NCBI RefSeq assembly: GCF_003667445.1
Contig: NZ_RCTF01000001.1
Location: 310,001 to 374,000, forward strand
Length of the DNA: 64,000 nucleotides
Direction of reading: 5' to 3'
Source of the DNA: Xanthobacter tagetidis
GTDB taxonomy: Bacteria > Pseudomonadota > Alphaproteobacteria > Rhizobiales > Xanthobacteraceae
Numbering within the stretch: position 1 is the stretch's first letter; each line of letters starts with the position of its first letter. Of this stretch, positions 18,401 through 27,615 are shown piece by piece. The translations under genes were made by a program, and so were the position numbers. Below the pieces are notes generated by a model that did not search any database, was not told the DNA's origin, and saw nothing but the letters and a program-made list of their open reading frames with translations.

Positions 18401-18469
18401 CGGTTCGGCGACTTCGACCATCTCGCGCGGGTGCGCGAATGGGCATTGGGCGGGGAGGAGGACGAATGA
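15428..18469 (+). CDS. addB: Double-strand break repair protein AddB
   Basis: About 1013 residues from ATG 15428 (MPRVLTLPPSAAFLP); the frame is open further upstream but inside murU. N-terminal UvrD/Rep-like fold without a full Walker A, and a C-terminal PD-(D/E)XK nuclease region with DILDFKTG and PLEAAM near residues 895-925. With AddA it forms the alphaproteobacterial RecBCD equivalent that resects broken DNA ends for RecA. The stop overlaps the addA start (ATGA at 18466-18469), so translation is coupled. Confidence 0.92.
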   Translation: MPRVLTLPPSAAFLPALAQGLMDGAVVEGFAPRGDPLALAGATVFLPTRRACRAFADALLEASGREGLLLPRIVPLGDVDEDALAFSEDAPLLAAPHAMNPTARRIALAALVARWRAALAAGAGQAAVAAGPSATFALADALAHLFDDLTTAGIGPERLKGLVPREHDPYFELSLDFLRIARAGLTAHLAETGQVEPAQRRDALVEAETARLRALGAQAGPVIAAGSTGSLPATARLLKTISRLPLGAVVLPGLDQMAEDAAFDRLAKPDDGAPDHPQYGLARLLSFLEVARRDVIALAPPARPARERLASEALRQAETSDAWASLDARLPPEARADAMAGVSVVEAQDPREEALAIALLLRDALERPGASAALVTPDRDLARRVAAELERFGVSVDDSAGTPLSETGMGRLARLATAAAATDLAPVTLFALLSHPRATLGLDPDAKAEALAALELAVLRGPRPSPGASGLLAALDAFDRTALHPRDPRRRVSAPRLAAAQDLAHRLAAALAPLLALAGRTPRPFPDLVAAHRAAVEALAGPLDRDADDPAEAALAAAFTEIGDGAAHGPDLTLSDYADAVVTLFGDAMVRPLARGPERLRILGPLEARLLAFDRMILGGLVEGTWPALPETDPWLSRPMRAELGLDLPERRIGLSAHDFAQGFAATEVVLTYAAKVGGAQSVPSRFVQRLRTVAGPALWQEAAVRGGYWRAAAAGLDVAPAVPRLARPAPVPPLALRPRRLTVTEIETLLRDPYSIYARHVLGLAPLDPLDAAPGGAERGSALHAAVGQFARDFPHELPPDALERLMDYGREAFRPLEAFAAEHALWWARFERAAAFLVALERERRPALDRVVAETSGTLTLDLPAGPFELAARADRIELRTDGRADILDFKTGTAPTARQAASLSPQLPLEAAMVRKGAFKEVPAAEVGELSYVELKGGATGGEVKPITGKRSATELSDDALAGLTSLLAAFDDPAQGYRSLAAPQWRGRFGDFDHLARVREWALGGEEDE

Positions 18470-21400
18470 GCGCGCCGCCGCCCGATCCTGCCCGCGGCCC
18501 CCACGCCGAGGCGACCCGGCGCCAGGAACTGGCGTCGCGGCCGGAGCATTCCGCCTGGGTCTCCGCCAATGCCGGTTCGGGCAAGACCCATGTGCTGGCA
18601 CAGCGCGTGATCCGCCTGCTGCTCGCCGGCACGCCGCCGGGGCGCATCCTGTGCCTCACTTATACCAAGGCCGCCGCCGCCAATATGGCGAACCGGGTGC
18701 TGAAGATCCTCGGCGAATGGGTCAGCCTCGACGATCCGGGGCTCGACGCCGCCATCGCCGGCGCCCATGGCGGACCGGCGACACCGGCGCTGCGCGCCCG
18801 GGCGCGGCGCCTGTTCGCCGCGGCGCTGGAGACGCCGGGCGGGCTGAAGATCCAGACCATCCACGCCTTCTGCGGCGCGCTGCTGCACCGCTTCCCGTTC
18901 GAGGCGCAGGTGGCCGCCGGCTTCCGCGAGCTGGACGACGCCGGGCGCGCCGAGATCATGGGCCGGCTGCGCGCCGACCTCGTGGTGGAGGCCGCAGCCG
19001 ATCCCGACGGGCCGCTCGGCCGTGCTCTGTTCGGCCTCATGGCGGAGATGTCCGACGCGAGCCTCACGGCGATGCTGGAGGCGGCGGTGGCGCAGCGCGC
19101 CGGCATCGCAGCGCTGGGAGCAGACGCGAGCACCCGCCGGGCGGGCCTTGCCGCCGCCCTCGGCCTCCCTCCCGCCATCACCAGCGACGGCGTGCGCGCC
19201 GCCATGCTCGCGAGCCCCCATCTTCCGCGCGGCGCATGGCCCGGCGCGGCCGAGGCCATCGCCGCGGCCGGCAGCGCCAACGACAGGAAGCGCGCCGCCA
19301 CCCTCCTCGCGGCGGCCGAGGCGGAAAGCGACGCCGAGGCGCTCGCGGCCTATCTGGACGTGTTCTTCACCGACAAAAGCGAGCCGCGCGCGGCGCTCCT
19401 CACCAAGGCGGCGTCCGCCGCCGAGCCGGGCCTTGCCGCGCAGTTCGCGGACGAGCAGGCGCGCCTTGTCGCACTCCAGGAGGACCTGCGCGGGGCGCTG
19501 GCCCTGGAGCGCACGCTTGCCGCCCATACGCTCGGCGCGCGCATCTGCGCCCGCTACCAGGCGGAGAAGGCGGCGCGCGGGCTGCTGGACTTCGACGACC
19601 TGATCGAGAAAGCGTCCGGCCTGCTGAACGCCGTGCCGGCCTCCTTCGTCCATTTCAAGCTCGACCAGGGCATCGACCACATCCTCGTGGACGAGGCGCA
19701 GGACACCAGCCCCGCCCAGTGGAAGGTGGTGGAGGGACTGACCTCCGACTTCTTCTCCGGCGCCGGTGCGCGCGAGAGCGTCACCCGCACCGTGTTCGTG
19801 GTGGGGGACGAGAAGCAGTCCATCTTCTCGTTCCAGGGGGCGGAACCGGCGGCATTCGGCGGCATGCGCGCCACGTTCGAGCAGAAGGCCGGCCGCGAAC
19901 GCTTCGCCCGGGTGGAACTGCCCCACTCCTTCCGCTCCGCGCCCGGCGTGCTGGCGGCGGTGGACGCGGTGTTCCGGAGCGAGGCCGCCCATCGCGGCCT
20001 GACACTGGAGAACATCGCCCCGGCCCACGCGCCGATCCGCGCCGATGCGCCGGCCCTGGTGGAGGTGTGGCCCACCACGACGCCCGAGCCGAAGCCGGAG
20101 GTGGACGACTGGCGCCGGCCGCTCGACGCGATCCCGACCGACGATCCGGTGAACGCGCTCGCCAGCCGCATCGCCCGCTTCGTTCAGGCGGCGGTGGCGC
20201 AGGGCATCGCGGTGCCCTCGCGCCAGAACCGGCCGCTGAAGGCGGGCGACGTCCTCATTCTGGTGCGCCGGCGCGGCAAGATCTTCGAGGCGGTGATCCG
20301 GGCGCTGAAGGAACTGGGCGACCCGCGCGTCGCCGTCGCCGGGGCGGACCGCCTCGTGGTGGCGCAGCACATCGCCGCCATGGACCTGATGGCGCTCGCC
20401 GACGCGCTGCTCTCGCCCGAGGACGACCTGGCGCTCGCGGCCGTGCTGAAGAGCCCGCTGTTCGGCTTCACCGACGACGACCTGATGGCGTGGTGCCCCG
20501 GCCGCACCGGGCGCCTCGCCGACGCCCTGGCCGTGCACGCCGCCGCCGAGCCCAGGCTCGCGCAGGCGCTGGAGCGGCTGACGCGCTGGCGCGGCGCGGC
20601 ACTTTGCCAGCGCCCGTTCGACTTCTATGCCGGCGTTCTGGGCCGCGACGGCGGGCGGCGCGCCTTCCTCGCCCGGCTCGGCCCGGAGGCGGCGGACGCC
20701 ATCTCGGAATTCATGACGCTGGCCCGCACCTACGAGCAGTGGGAGGCGGCGAGCCTGCCCGGCTTCCTCGCCTTCCTGCGGCGCGGCGGCGCCGAGGTGA
20801 AGCGCGACATGGAGGGCGGCCGCGACGAGGTACGCGTCATGACTGTCCATGGCGCCAAGGGGTTGGAGGCGCCGCTGGTCATCCTCGCCGACACGGTGGA
20901 CATGCCGCGCTCGCGGACCGAGGGCGGCTTCCTCAGGCTCGCGGCGGACGCCGGCGCGCCGGTGCCGGTTCTGGCGCCGCGCAAGAGCGAGGACCCGGGC
21001 GCCGTTGGGACGGCGCGGGCGCGGGAGACGGCGCGCGAGCAGGAGGAGCACCGCCGCCTGCTCTATGTGGCGCTGACCCGGGCGGAGGACGCTCTGGTGG
21101 TGTGCGGGGCGGAGACTCGGCAGCCGGCCAAGGGCAAGGCCCACGCCCGGCCGGAGGGGTGCTGGTACGACCTCGTGCGCGACGCGCTGGCCGATGAAGC
21201 CGTTGAATCTCAGGCGCTTGGCTTCGAGGGCACGGTGCTGCGCTGGGGGTCGGGCCTGCGCCTGGCGGGGGCGCCGGGGGCGCCCGCGGAGGCGGCACCG
21301 CCCGGGCCGGCCATGACCTTCGGCCGGCCGCCCCCGGAACCGGCGCGCCGACCCCTGCGCCCCTCGCGGACCGCCGTGCCGAAAGGGGCGCAAGCCTCTG

Positions 21401-21990
21401 GAACGCAAGGCTTATCACCCGCCATGTCGCCGCTGGTGCGGGGCGATCTCGTGCACCGCCTGCTGGCGGCGCTGCCGGCCCTGCCCGACGCCGAGCGGGA
21501 GGCGGCGGGCTGGCGTTTCCTGGCCGAGACCAGCCGCCTGGTCCCGGAGAAGACCCCAGAATCTACCCGAATCCCGCAATTGGTCCCGCGGGACATCCTG
21601 GACGAGGCGCTGGCGGTCCTGCGCCATGCGCCGCTCGCGGACCTGTTCGGCGCCGGCGGCCGCGCGGAGGTGCCCGTCATCGGCGTTCTGACCGCAGCCG
21701 ACGGCACCCGCCTTGCCGTCAACGGCCGCATCGACCGGCTCGTCGCGGACCCGGAAAAGCTGCTGCTCGCCGACTTCAAGACCGATCGGAATCCGCCGCA
21801 AAGCCTTGCGGAAGTTGATCCGGCTTACATCTCCCAGCTCGCCGCCTATGGCGCCGTGCTCGGCCGCGCGCTGCCCGGCCGCACTCTGTCCGCCCGCCTC
21901 GTCTATACCGCCGGGCCGGTGGTGATCGATGTGCCGCAGGCCATGCTCGATGTCGCGCTGTCCCGCCTCTTGAGCCTCACCTCGGCGTGA
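18466..21990 (+). CDS. addA: Double-strand break repair helicase-nuclease AddA
   Basis: About 1174 residues from ATG 18466. UvrD-type helicase motifs are in order: motif I NAGSGKTHVLA (~35), Ia LTYTKAAAANM, II VDEAQDTSPAQW (~410), III VGDEKQSIFSFQGAEP, IV-VI including TVHGAKGLEAPLV and LYVALTRAEDALVV. The C terminus carries the RecB-family nuclease core ADFKTDR (~1100). The protein pairs with the overlapping AddB. Length is typical for the family. A second long frame on the minus strand here is only a coding shadow. Confidence 0.95.
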   Translation: MSAPPPDPARGPHAEATRRQELASRPEHSAWVSANAGSGKTHVLAQRVIRLLLAGTPPGRILCLTYTKAAAANMANRVLKILGEWVSLDDPGLDAAIAGAHGGPATPALRARARRLFAAALETPGGLKIQTIHAFCGALLHRFPFEAQVAAGFRELDDAGRAEIMGRLRADLVVEAAADPDGPLGRALFGLMAEMSDASLTAMLEAAVAQRAGIAALGADASTRRAGLAAALGLPPAITSDGVRAAMLASPHLPRGAWPGAAEAIAAAGSANDRKRAATLLAAAEAESDAEALAAYLDVFFTDKSEPRAALLTKAASAAEPGLAAQFADEQARLVALQEDLRGALALERTLAAHTLGARICARYQAEKAARGLLDFDDLIEKASGLLNAVPASFVHFKLDQGIDHILVDEAQDTSPAQWKVVEGLTSDFFSGAGARESVTRTVFVVGDEKQSIFSFQGAEPAAFGGMRATFEQKAGRERFARVELPHSFRSAPGVLAAVDAVFRSEAAHRGLTLENIAPAHAPIRADAPALVEVWPTTTPEPKPEVDDWRRPLDAIPTDDPVNALASRIARFVQAAVAQGIAVPSRQNRPLKAGDVLILVRRRGKIFEAVIRALKELGDPRVAVAGADRLVVAQHIAAMDLMALADALLSPEDDLALAAVLKSPLFGFTDDDLMAWCPGRTGRLADALAVHAAAEPRLAQALERLTRWRGAALCQRPFDFYAGVLGRDGGRRAFLARLGPEAADAISEFMTLARTYEQWEAASLPGFLAFLRRGGAEVKRDMEGGRDEVRVMTVHGAKGLEAPLVILADTVDMPRSRTEGGFLRLAADAGAPVPVLAPRKSEDPGAVGTARARETAREQEEHRRLLYVALTRAEDALVVCGAETRQPAKGKAHARPEGCWYDLVRDALADEAVESQALGFEGTVLRWGSGLRLAGAPGAPAEAAPPGPAMTFGRPPPEPARRPLRPSRTAVPKGAQASGTQGLSPAMSPLVRGDLVHRLLAALPALPDAEREAAGWRFLAETSRLVPEKTPESTRIPQLVPRDILDEALAVLRHAPLADLFGAGGRAEVPVIGVLTAADGTRLAVNGRIDRLVADPEKLLLADFKTDRNPPQSLAEVDPAYISQLAAYGAVLGRALPGRTLSARLVYTAGPVVIDVPQAMLDVALSRLLSLTSA

Positions 21991-22075
21991 CGTGCCTTGA
22001 CGGGATGGGGAGCGTCTCCCTACGTTCGGCATCAACATCGGGTATTTCGCCCCTTCGCCGCCTACGAGGTATGCC

Positions 22076-22396
22076 ATGGCCGTGGAAAAGGTTTCCGATC
22101 AGAGCTTCGACGAGGACGTGCTGAAGTCGTCCGCGCCGGTGATTGTCGACTTCTGGGCGGAGTGGTGCGGCCCCTGCCGCATGGTGGCCCCGATCCTGGA
22201 CGAGGTGTCCGGCGAGATGGGCGAGAAGGTCCGCATCGTGAAGCTGAACGTGGACGAGAACCCCAACACCGCGTCCAAGTACGGCATCATGTCGATCCCG
22301 ACCTTGCTGCTGTTCAAGGACGGCAAGATCGCGTCCCGCCAGGTGGGCGCCGCCCCCAAGGCGAAGCTGGTGCAGTGGATCAACGGCGCCATCTGA
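22076..22396 (+). CDS. trxA: Thioredoxin
   Basis: 106 residues with the redox site [10 protein letters not shown], the cis-proline loop [11 protein letters not shown] and the usual thioredoxin length. It reduces protein disulfides in the cytoplasm. A GAGGT site sits seven bases before ATG 22076. It follows addA by 85 bases and ends before a clear terminator at 22441. Confidence 0.97.
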   Translation: MAVEKVSDQSFDEDVLKSSAPVIVDFWAEWCGPCRMVAPILDEVSGEMGEKVRIVKLNVDENPNTASKYGIMSIPTLLLFKDGKIASRQVGAAPKAKLVQWINGAI

Positions 22397-22440
22397 CGCG
22401 AACCGCCGGCGCGCGGCGCCGGCGTAAAGTCTCGCCGATC

Positions 22441-22471
22441 GGGCGCCCGGCCTTCGCCGCGGCGCCCTTTT
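22441..22471 (+). terminator. Intrinsic terminator after trxA
   Basis: GGGCGCC (22441-22447) pairs with GGCGCCC (22461-22467), with an inner CGG/CCG stem, followed by TTTT. It is 45 bases past the trxA stop and faces the convergent truA gene. Confidence 0.75.
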
Positions 22472-22481
22472 GCCGTTGGCC

Positions 22482-23249
22482 TCAGCCGCCCGGCGCGGGC
22501 GCTTCGTCGGGGCGATAGTCGACGCCGACGAGATAGAGGCCGCAGGCCGGCGCCATGGGGCCGCAGCGCCGGCGGTCGGCGGCCTTGAGCGCCGCCTCCA
22601 GATCGTCCGGGCTCCACACCCCCTCCCCTACACGCACCAGCGAGCCCACTATGGAGCGCACCTGGTGGTGCAGGAACGAGCGCGCCGAGGTGGTGATGCG
22701 GATGGCGTCGCCGTCGCGCGCCACGTCGAGCCGGTCCAGCGTCTTCACCGGCGAGGCGGCCTGGCACTCGGCGGCGCGGAAGGTTGAGAAATCGTGCCTG
22801 CCCAGCAGCCGCTGCGCCGCCTCGTGCATGCGCGCGGCATCGAGCCGCTTCGGCACCCGCCAGGCCCGGTCGCGGTCGAGCGCGAGGTCGGGGCGGCGGT
22901 TGACCAGCCGGTAGAGATAGTGCCGCTTCACCGCCGAGAAGCGGGCGTCGAAGTCGGCCGCCACCCTCTCCGCCGCGAGCACCGCCACCGGATGGGGGCG
23001 AAGCTGCGCCGTCATGGCGTCGCGCACCTGGTCCGGCCGCCAGTCGCGCGACAGGTCGACGTGCGCCACCTGCCCGGTGGCGTGGACGCCGGCATCGGTG
23101 CGGCCGGCGCCGGAGACCGTCACCTCTTCGCCGCAGAAGCGCGCGAACGCCTCCGCCAGCACCCCCTGCACGGTGGGCTGGCCGGCCTGGACCTGCCAGC
23201 CGCAGAACGGGGTGCCGTCATATTCGATGGTGAGCTTGTAGCGGGGCAT
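22482..23249 (-). CDS. truA: tRNA pseudouridine(38-40) synthase TruA
   Basis: 255 residues beginning [19 protein letters not shown]. The catalytic aspartate is in [11 protein letters not shown] (~position 53-63). The enzyme makes pseudouridine at positions 38-40 of the tRNA anticodon arm. It is the last gene of a def-fmt-truA run on the minus strand, 30 bases after fmt; this order is common in alphaproteobacteria. Confidence 0.96.
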   Translation of the reverse strand: MPRYKLTIEYDGTPFCGWQVQAGQPTVQGVLAEAFARFCGEEVTVSGAGRTDAGVHATGQVAHVDLSRDWRPDQVRDAMTAQLRPHPVAVLAAERVAADFDARFSAVKRHYLYRLVNRRPDLALDRDRAWRVPKRLDAARMHEAAQRLLGRHDFSTFRAAECQAASPVKTLDRLDVARDGDAIRITTSARSFLHHQVRSIVGSLVRVGEGVWSPDDLEAALKAADRRRCGPMAPACGLYLVGVDYRPDEAPAPGG

Positions 23250-23279
23250 GACCGATGGGACGCGGCGGGCGGCGCCGCG

Positions 23280-24203
23280 TCAAGCGAGCCGGGTTCCCGG
23301 CGGAACCTTGTTGCCGGACAGGAAGGCCGCCGCGCCGGCCGGCTGCTTGCCGGCCTTCTGCACTTCGAGCAGGCGCACCGCCCCCGCGCCGCAGGCGATC
23401 GTGAGCGCATCGTCCAGCACGGTGCCGGGTTCGCCCGCGCCGTCCGCGAGGGTCGAACGCAGCACCTTCACCCGCGCCTCGTCCGCCCCCAAGGGGAACC
23501 AGGCGCCGGGGAAGGGCGAAAGGCCGCGGATGCGGTCGTGCACCTCGCGCGCGGGCCGCGTCCAGTCGATGCGGGTCTCCGCCTTCTCGATCTTGGCGGC
23601 ATAGGCGACACCCTCCGCCTTCTGCGGCGTGAAGGCGAGCGCGCCGCGCTCCAGCGCCGCCAAAGCGCGGGCCATCAGATCGGCGCCCACCAGCATCATG
23701 CGGTCGTGCAGGTCGCCGGCGGTCATGTCCGGACCGATGGGGATGCGCTCCACGAGGCCCACCGGCCCGGTGTCGAGGCCCGCCTCCATGCGCATCACCG
23801 CGACGCCGGTTTCCCTGTCCCCCGCCATGATGGCGCGCTGGATCGGCGCGGCGCCGCGCCAGCGCGGCAGCAGCGAGCCGTGCAGGTTGAGGCAGCCCAG
23901 TTCGGGCACGTCGAGGATCGCCTGCGGCAGGATCATGCCGTAGGCCACCACCACGGCCACCTCGGGCGCGAGGTCTTGGAACGCCGCCAGTTCCTCCTCG
24001 CTCCTCAGGCTGCGGGGCGTGCGCACGGGAATGCCGAACCCCTCGGCGATGCGATGGACCGGCGAGGGCGTGAGATCGAGCCCGCGCCGGCCGGCGGGTG
24101 CCGGCGCGCGGGTATAGACCGCCGCCACGTCGTGGCCGCGCGCGACGATCTCGGTGAGGGTGGGCACGGCGAAATCCGGCGTGCCCATGAAGACGATGCG
24201 CAT
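23280..24203 (-). CDS. fmt: Methionyl-tRNA formyltransferase
   Basis: 307 residues starting [16 protein letters not shown]. It contains the formyl-THF-binding core with [20 protein letters not shown] and the catalytic Asn/His/Asp set (N of LNLHGS, H of HGSLLP, D of [16 protein letters not shown]). It formylates initiator Met-tRNA. It lies 40 bases downstream of def, with which it forms the deformylase/formyltransferase pair. Confidence 0.97.
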   Translation of the reverse strand: MRIVFMGTPDFAVPTLTEIVARGHDVAAVYTRAPAPAGRRGLDLTPSPVHRIAEGFGIPVRTPRSLRSEEELAAFQDLAPEVAVVVAYGMILPQAILDVPELGCLNLHGSLLPRWRGAAPIQRAIMAGDRETGVAVMRMEAGLDTGPVGLVERIPIGPDMTAGDLHDRMMLVGADLMARALAALERGALAFTPQKAEGVAYAAKIEKAETRIDWTRPAREVHDRIRGLSPFPGAWFPLGADEARVKVLRSTLADGAGEPGTVLDDALTIACGAGAVRLLEVQKAGKQPAGAAAFLSGNKVPPGTRLA

Positions 24204-24243
24204 CTTGGGTCTCGTTCGCTGCGGCCACGGGCGGCGCGCCGTG

Positions 24244-24762
24244 TCAGCCTTCGGCGTCGCGCTTCGCCTGCTTGGCGAACTTCTTGATGACGCGGTCGCG
24301 CTTGAGCTTGGACAGGTGGTCGATGAACAGCACGCCGTTCAGGTGGTCGATCTCGTGCTGCACGCAGGTGGCGAACAGGCCGTCCGCCTCCATCTCGCGC
24401 AGCTTGCCTTCGAGGTCCATGAAGCGGATCGCCACGCGCGCCGGGCGCTCCACCTCCTCGTAATATTCGGGAATGGAGAGGCAGCCCTCGCTGTACACCG
24501 ACAGCTCGTCCGAAGCGGCGACGATCTCGGGGTTGATGAGGGCGAGGGGCTTCTTGTCCTCGCCGTCGCGCGCGGTGTCGATGGTGACGATGCGCCGCTC
24601 CACGCCCACCTGGATCGCCGCGAGGCCGATGCCGGGCGCGTCGTACATGGTTTCGAACATGTCCTCCACCAGCTTGCGCACCTCGCCGTCGATCTTCGCG
24701 ACCGGCTTGGAGATGGCGCGCAGCTTGGGCTCGGGGAGGATGAGGATGGGCCGGATGGACAT
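24244..24762 (-). CDS. def: Peptide deformylase
   Basis: 172 residues. All three deformylase motifs are present: [10 protein letters not shown] (motif 1), EGCLSIPEY (motif 2, metal-binding Cys) and [11 protein letters not shown] (motif 3, HExxH). The enzyme removes N-terminal formyl groups from new proteins. It heads the def-fmt-truA run and is divergent from rmuC. Confidence 0.97.
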   Translation of the reverse strand: MSIRPILILPEPKLRAISKPVAKIDGEVRKLVEDMFETMYDAPGIGLAAIQVGVERRIVTIDTARDGEDKKPLALINPEIVAASDELSVYSEGCLSIPEYYEEVERPARVAIRFMDLEGKLREMEADGLFATCVQHEIDHLNGVLFIDHLSKLKRDRVIKKFAKQAKRDAEG

Positions 24763-24843
24763 AAGCGGCAGATAAGCGATGACGTGCGGATGGTCAATGT
24801 GTTCGCACTTTGTTCACGCCTTGTGATGCAGTAGAAGAAGATC

Positions 24844-26028
24844 ATGTTCGACGTGCTCTTCGTCCTTGCCGGCCGTGCTGTGACCCCCGCCGAGGCGCTT
24901 GCCGCTGGGGCGGCGGCCGTGGCGGTGCTGCTGCTGGTAATCCTCGCCGCCATGTGGCGGCTGTCGCGCGCGCGGGCCGTCGCCCATGCGCAGGACACGG
25001 TGCGCGCGCTTGAGCTGGAGCGGCGCCTGCGCGAATTGGCGCGCATCCAGGCGGAGACGGCGGGGCGCGTCCAGTCCATGGGCGAGACGCTGGCCCACCG
25101 CCAGGGAGAACTCGCCCGCGCGGTGGCGGAGCGGCTCGACGCCACATCGCACCGGCTCGGCGAGAGCATGTCGTCCTCGGCCCGCGCGACGCACGAGAGC
25201 CTCGCCCGGCTGGCCGAGCGCCTCGCCATGGTGGAGCAGGCGGAGCGGAGCCTTTCCGACCTCTCCTCGCAGGTGCTCTCCTTGCGCCAGACCCTCGCCA
25301 ACAAGCAGGCGCGCGGCGCCTTCGGCCAGGCGCGCATGGAGGCGATCGTCGCCGACGGCCTGCCCAAGGACAGCTTCGCCTTCCAGCACACGCTGGCAAG
25401 CGGGCGGCGGCCGGACTGCGCCATCTTCCTGCCCGGCGACCCGCGCCCGCTCCTGATCGACGCCAAGTTCCCGCTGGAGGGCGTGACGGCGTTCCGCGAG
25501 GCGACGACCATGGAGGCGCGCAAGGCCGCCGGCCAGCGCCTGCGCTCCGACCTGATGAAGCATGTCGGCGACGTGGCCGAGCGCTATCTCGTGCCGGGGG
25601 AGACGCAGGACATCGCCCTCATCTTCGTGCCCTCCGAATCGGTCTATGGCGAGATCCACGAGCATTTCGACGCCGTGGTGCAGGACGCGTTCCGGCGCCG
25701 CGTGGTGCTGGTCTCGCCCTCGCTGCTGATGCTGGCGGTGCAGATGGTGCAGGCCATCGCCAAGGATGCGCGCATGCGCGAGCAGGCGGACCGCATCCGC
25801 GCCGAGGTGGGGGCGCTGGTGGCCGACGTGGCGCGCCTGCGCGAGCGGGTCGGCGACCTCGGCAAGCATTTCGCTCTTGCCGGCGATGACGTCGCCAAGG
25901 TGCTGGTCTCCGCCGACAAGATCGCCCGGCGCGGCACGCGGCTGGAGCAGTTGGAGTTCGAGGCGCCGGCCCCGCCCGCCCCGGCGCTGCCGGTGGCGGC
26001 GAACGACGAGCGGCCGGCAGCGGAATGA
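24844..26028 (+). CDS. rmuC: DNA recombination protein RmuC
   Basis: 394 residues. One membrane anchor (~15-40) is followed by a coiled coil (~45-150) and the RmuC core (~155-355) with FQHTLASGRRPDCAIFLP and LLIDAKFPLEG, which resembles a PD-(D/E)XK nuclease site. The family limits inversions between short inverted repeats. The gene is divergent from def and is the last clearly housekeeping gene before the nitrogen-fixation island. Confidence 0.92.
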   Translation: MFDVLFVLAGRAVTPAEALAAGAAAVAVLLLVILAAMWRLSRARAVAHAQDTVRALELERRLRELARIQAETAGRVQSMGETLAHRQGELARAVAERLDATSHRLGESMSSSARATHESLARLAERLAMVEQAERSLSDLSSQVLSLRQTLANKQARGAFGQARMEAIVADGLPKDSFAFQHTLASGRRPDCAIFLPGDPRPLLIDAKFPLEGVTAFREATTMEARKAAGQRLRSDLMKHVGDVAERYLVPGETQDIALIFVPSESVYGEIHEHFDAVVQDAFRRRVVLVSPSLLMLAVQMVQAIAKDARMREQADRIRAEVGALVADVARLRERVGDLGKHFALAGDDVAKVLVSADKIARRGTRLEQLEFEAPAPPAPALPVAANDERPAAE

Positions 26029-26045
26029 GGCCGGCGCCGGCTCGC

Positions 26046-26285
26046 CTAGAGCGGCACGCCGAAGAAGTCCTCGTCCGCCCCGCCCCAGGCCTCGTGCAGC
26101 GCGAGGGCGCTGCGCCAGCGGGCGAGTTCCTCTTCGCTCGCCTGGCGGTGGGTGATGGCGCCGTCCGCCTGCTCGCCCAGGAGATAGGGCCGCGCATTGC
26201 GCAGGAAGCGGTTCAGCGCCCTGGTGTCGTTGGGACGCACCACGCAGCGGGGCGTCTCGTCCACGAGGATGGTGGTGGGCAGCAT
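26046..26285 (-). CDS. Small protein of unknown function at the edge of the nif island
   Basis: 79 residues, MLPTTILVDETPRCVVRP.., with a basic helix (NRFLRNARPYLL) and an acidic C-terminal half. No cysteine cluster, membrane segment or known domain is seen. It lies 52 bases downstream of another small unknown gene on the same strand, and both follow the dienelactone-hydrolase-like gene, so they may be the distal genes of that NifA-linked unit. No function can be assigned. Confidence 0.6.
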   Translation of the reverse strand: MLPTTILVDETPRCVVRPNDTRALNRFLRNARPYLLGEQADGAITHRQASEEELARWRSALALHEAWGGADEDFFGVPL

Positions 26286-26337
26286 GGTCCCTTCTCCTTC
26301 GCCGATGGCACGGGACCGGAGCCGCGGCCCCGCGCGC

Positions 26338-26577
26338 TCAGAAGCCGTCCGCCTTGCGTCCCCAGGGGTGCGCCCCCGGCACGAGCCCGGCCTTGATGCC
26401 GGCCTTCTCGATGTCGGCGAGGCTCCGGTAGAAGGTCGCCTCGTGCACCAGCGTGCCGGTCTTCGTGGTGATCGCCACGTAGCGCGCCGGCAGGTCGGCC
26501 TCGCACAGATAGCCGCCGCCGGGATCGTCGACGCTGCGCACGTTGCCGTCCCAATCCACGAAATACCCGCTCGACAT
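26338..26577 (-). CDS. Small protein of unknown function
   Basis: 79 residues from ATG 26577, chosen because GGGGAGG stands seven bases before it; an earlier in-frame ATG at 26733 would add a low-quality Arg/Pro-rich leader. The sequence starts MSSGYFVDWDGNVRSVDD and includes one cysteine (YLCEADLP). No family recognised. It is part of the run of minus-strand genes at the left end of the nif island. Confidence 0.65.
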   Translation of the reverse strand: MSSGYFVDWDGNVRSVDDPGGGYLCEADLPARYVAITTKTGTLVHEATFYRSLADIEKAGIKAGLVPGAHPWGRKADGF

Positions 26578-26593
26578 CAGGCGCCTCCCCTGC

Positions 26594-26613
26594 GGCCGGC
26601 CGTCCGGCCGGCC
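26594..26613. other. GC-rich hairpin upstream of the 26338-26577 gene
   Basis: GGCCGGCC, loop GTCC, GGCCGGCC: an 8-bp perfect stem lying between the end of the hydrolase-like gene (26769) and the ribosome site of the next gene. It could be an intercistronic RNA structure; there is no T-run. Confidence 0.3.
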
Positions 26614-26768
26614 CTCCGGGCCGGCGCAGCAAGGAGCTTGCCAAGCGCCCGGACCCCCGCGGCGCGGCCGTGCGCCCGGCGCGGGCGTCGCGAATGCCAC
26701 AGGGCGCGGAGCCGCGCGTCGATTTCCGCACATGGCGTCATGGCGCGCCGTCCTCCTGCGCGTCGCCC

Positions 26769-27476
26769 TCAGTCCATGGGCGGGCCCATGTCATCCTTCT
26801 TATCGGCGTCCTTCTTCTTTCCCTTCTTGTCGGTCTTCGCGAGCGCGTAGGCGCCGGCATTCTTCATCGACGCCGGCGGCGCGCCCTGAACATATTGCGC
26901 GATCCAATTGAGGGTGCGCGCCTGCGCCTTGCCGGCGCTGTCGGCGTCGTAACCGGCCGCGCCCTCGGCCGCGAAGCCGTGGGCGGCGCCGGGATAGGTG
27001 AAGGCGCTCACGTCCGGCCGCACGAAGCGGAACTGCGTCACCTCCTCGACCGGAATGAGCTGGTCCGCCTCGCCGAAATGCATCAGCGTCGGCACCTTGC
27101 ACTTGCCGCGCTGGGTGCCGGAGACGCCCTCGCCGTAATAGCCGATGGCGCAGGCGATGCCCTGCACCTCGTTGGCGGCGAGGAAGGCGAGATAGCCGCC
27201 GCGGTCATAGCCCACCACCGCCACCTTGCCCACGTCCTTCACCGCGTCCACCGTCGCCTGGACGGCTGCGAGCGACCAGGCGGTGTCGGCGTCCGGCGCG
27301 AGCGCCGGCGCGACCGCCACATAGCCTTCGGCGGCGAAGCCGTCGGCGATCCGGCGCACGCCGTCGCCGGACGCCAGCGCCTCCGGCAGGATGACGACGG
27401 CGCCCTTCGGCGCCTCCGGCGGGTCCGCCCGATAGGCGGCAAAGGTCTGGGCGTCGCTCGCAGTCAGTTCGATCAT
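26769..27476 (-). CDS. Dienelactone hydrolase family protein
   Basis: 235 residues from ATG 27476 (MIELTASDAQTFAAYRAD), preferred over ATG 27509 because GAGG is six bases upstream. Alpha/beta-hydrolase pattern: AVVGYDRGGYLAFLAA holds the nucleophile elbow where dienelactone hydrolase has GxCxGG; here the nucleophile position reads Asp (GYDRGG), so the usual Cys is absent. HFGEADQLIPVEEV and PGAAHGFA supply the Asp and His of the triad. The C terminus is a Lys/Asp-rich tail (~215-235). Ester or lactone cleavage is uncertain given the missing Cys. Position after sufT suggests a nif-linked role. Confidence 0.8.
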   Translation of the reverse strand: MIELTASDAQTFAAYRADPPEAPKGAVVILPEALASGDGVRRIADGFAAEGYVAVAPALAPDADTAWSLAAVQATVDAVKDVGKVAVVGYDRGGYLAFLAANEVQGIACAIGYYGEGVSGTQRGKCKVPTLMHFGEADQLIPVEEVTQFRFVRPDVSAFTYPGAAHGFAAEGAAGYDADSAGKAQARTLNWIAQYVQGAPPASMKNAGAYALAKTDKKGKKKDADKKDDMGPPMD

Positions 27477-27615
27477 GGCAGCCCTCATGGGTTGGCGTTC
27501 ACCCGGCACCGTCGCGCGCCGCAGCGGTGAACACCCCTCCCCTGCATTTAGAGGGCCAGTTTCCGAACAATCGGGACAAATATTCTGCAGGAAATTCCGG
27601 AAAATACTTGGCGCG

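Noticed and set aside
18367..21408. Long minus-strand frame opposite addA
   Set aside because: Antisense shadow of the helicase gene with no recognisable motifs.
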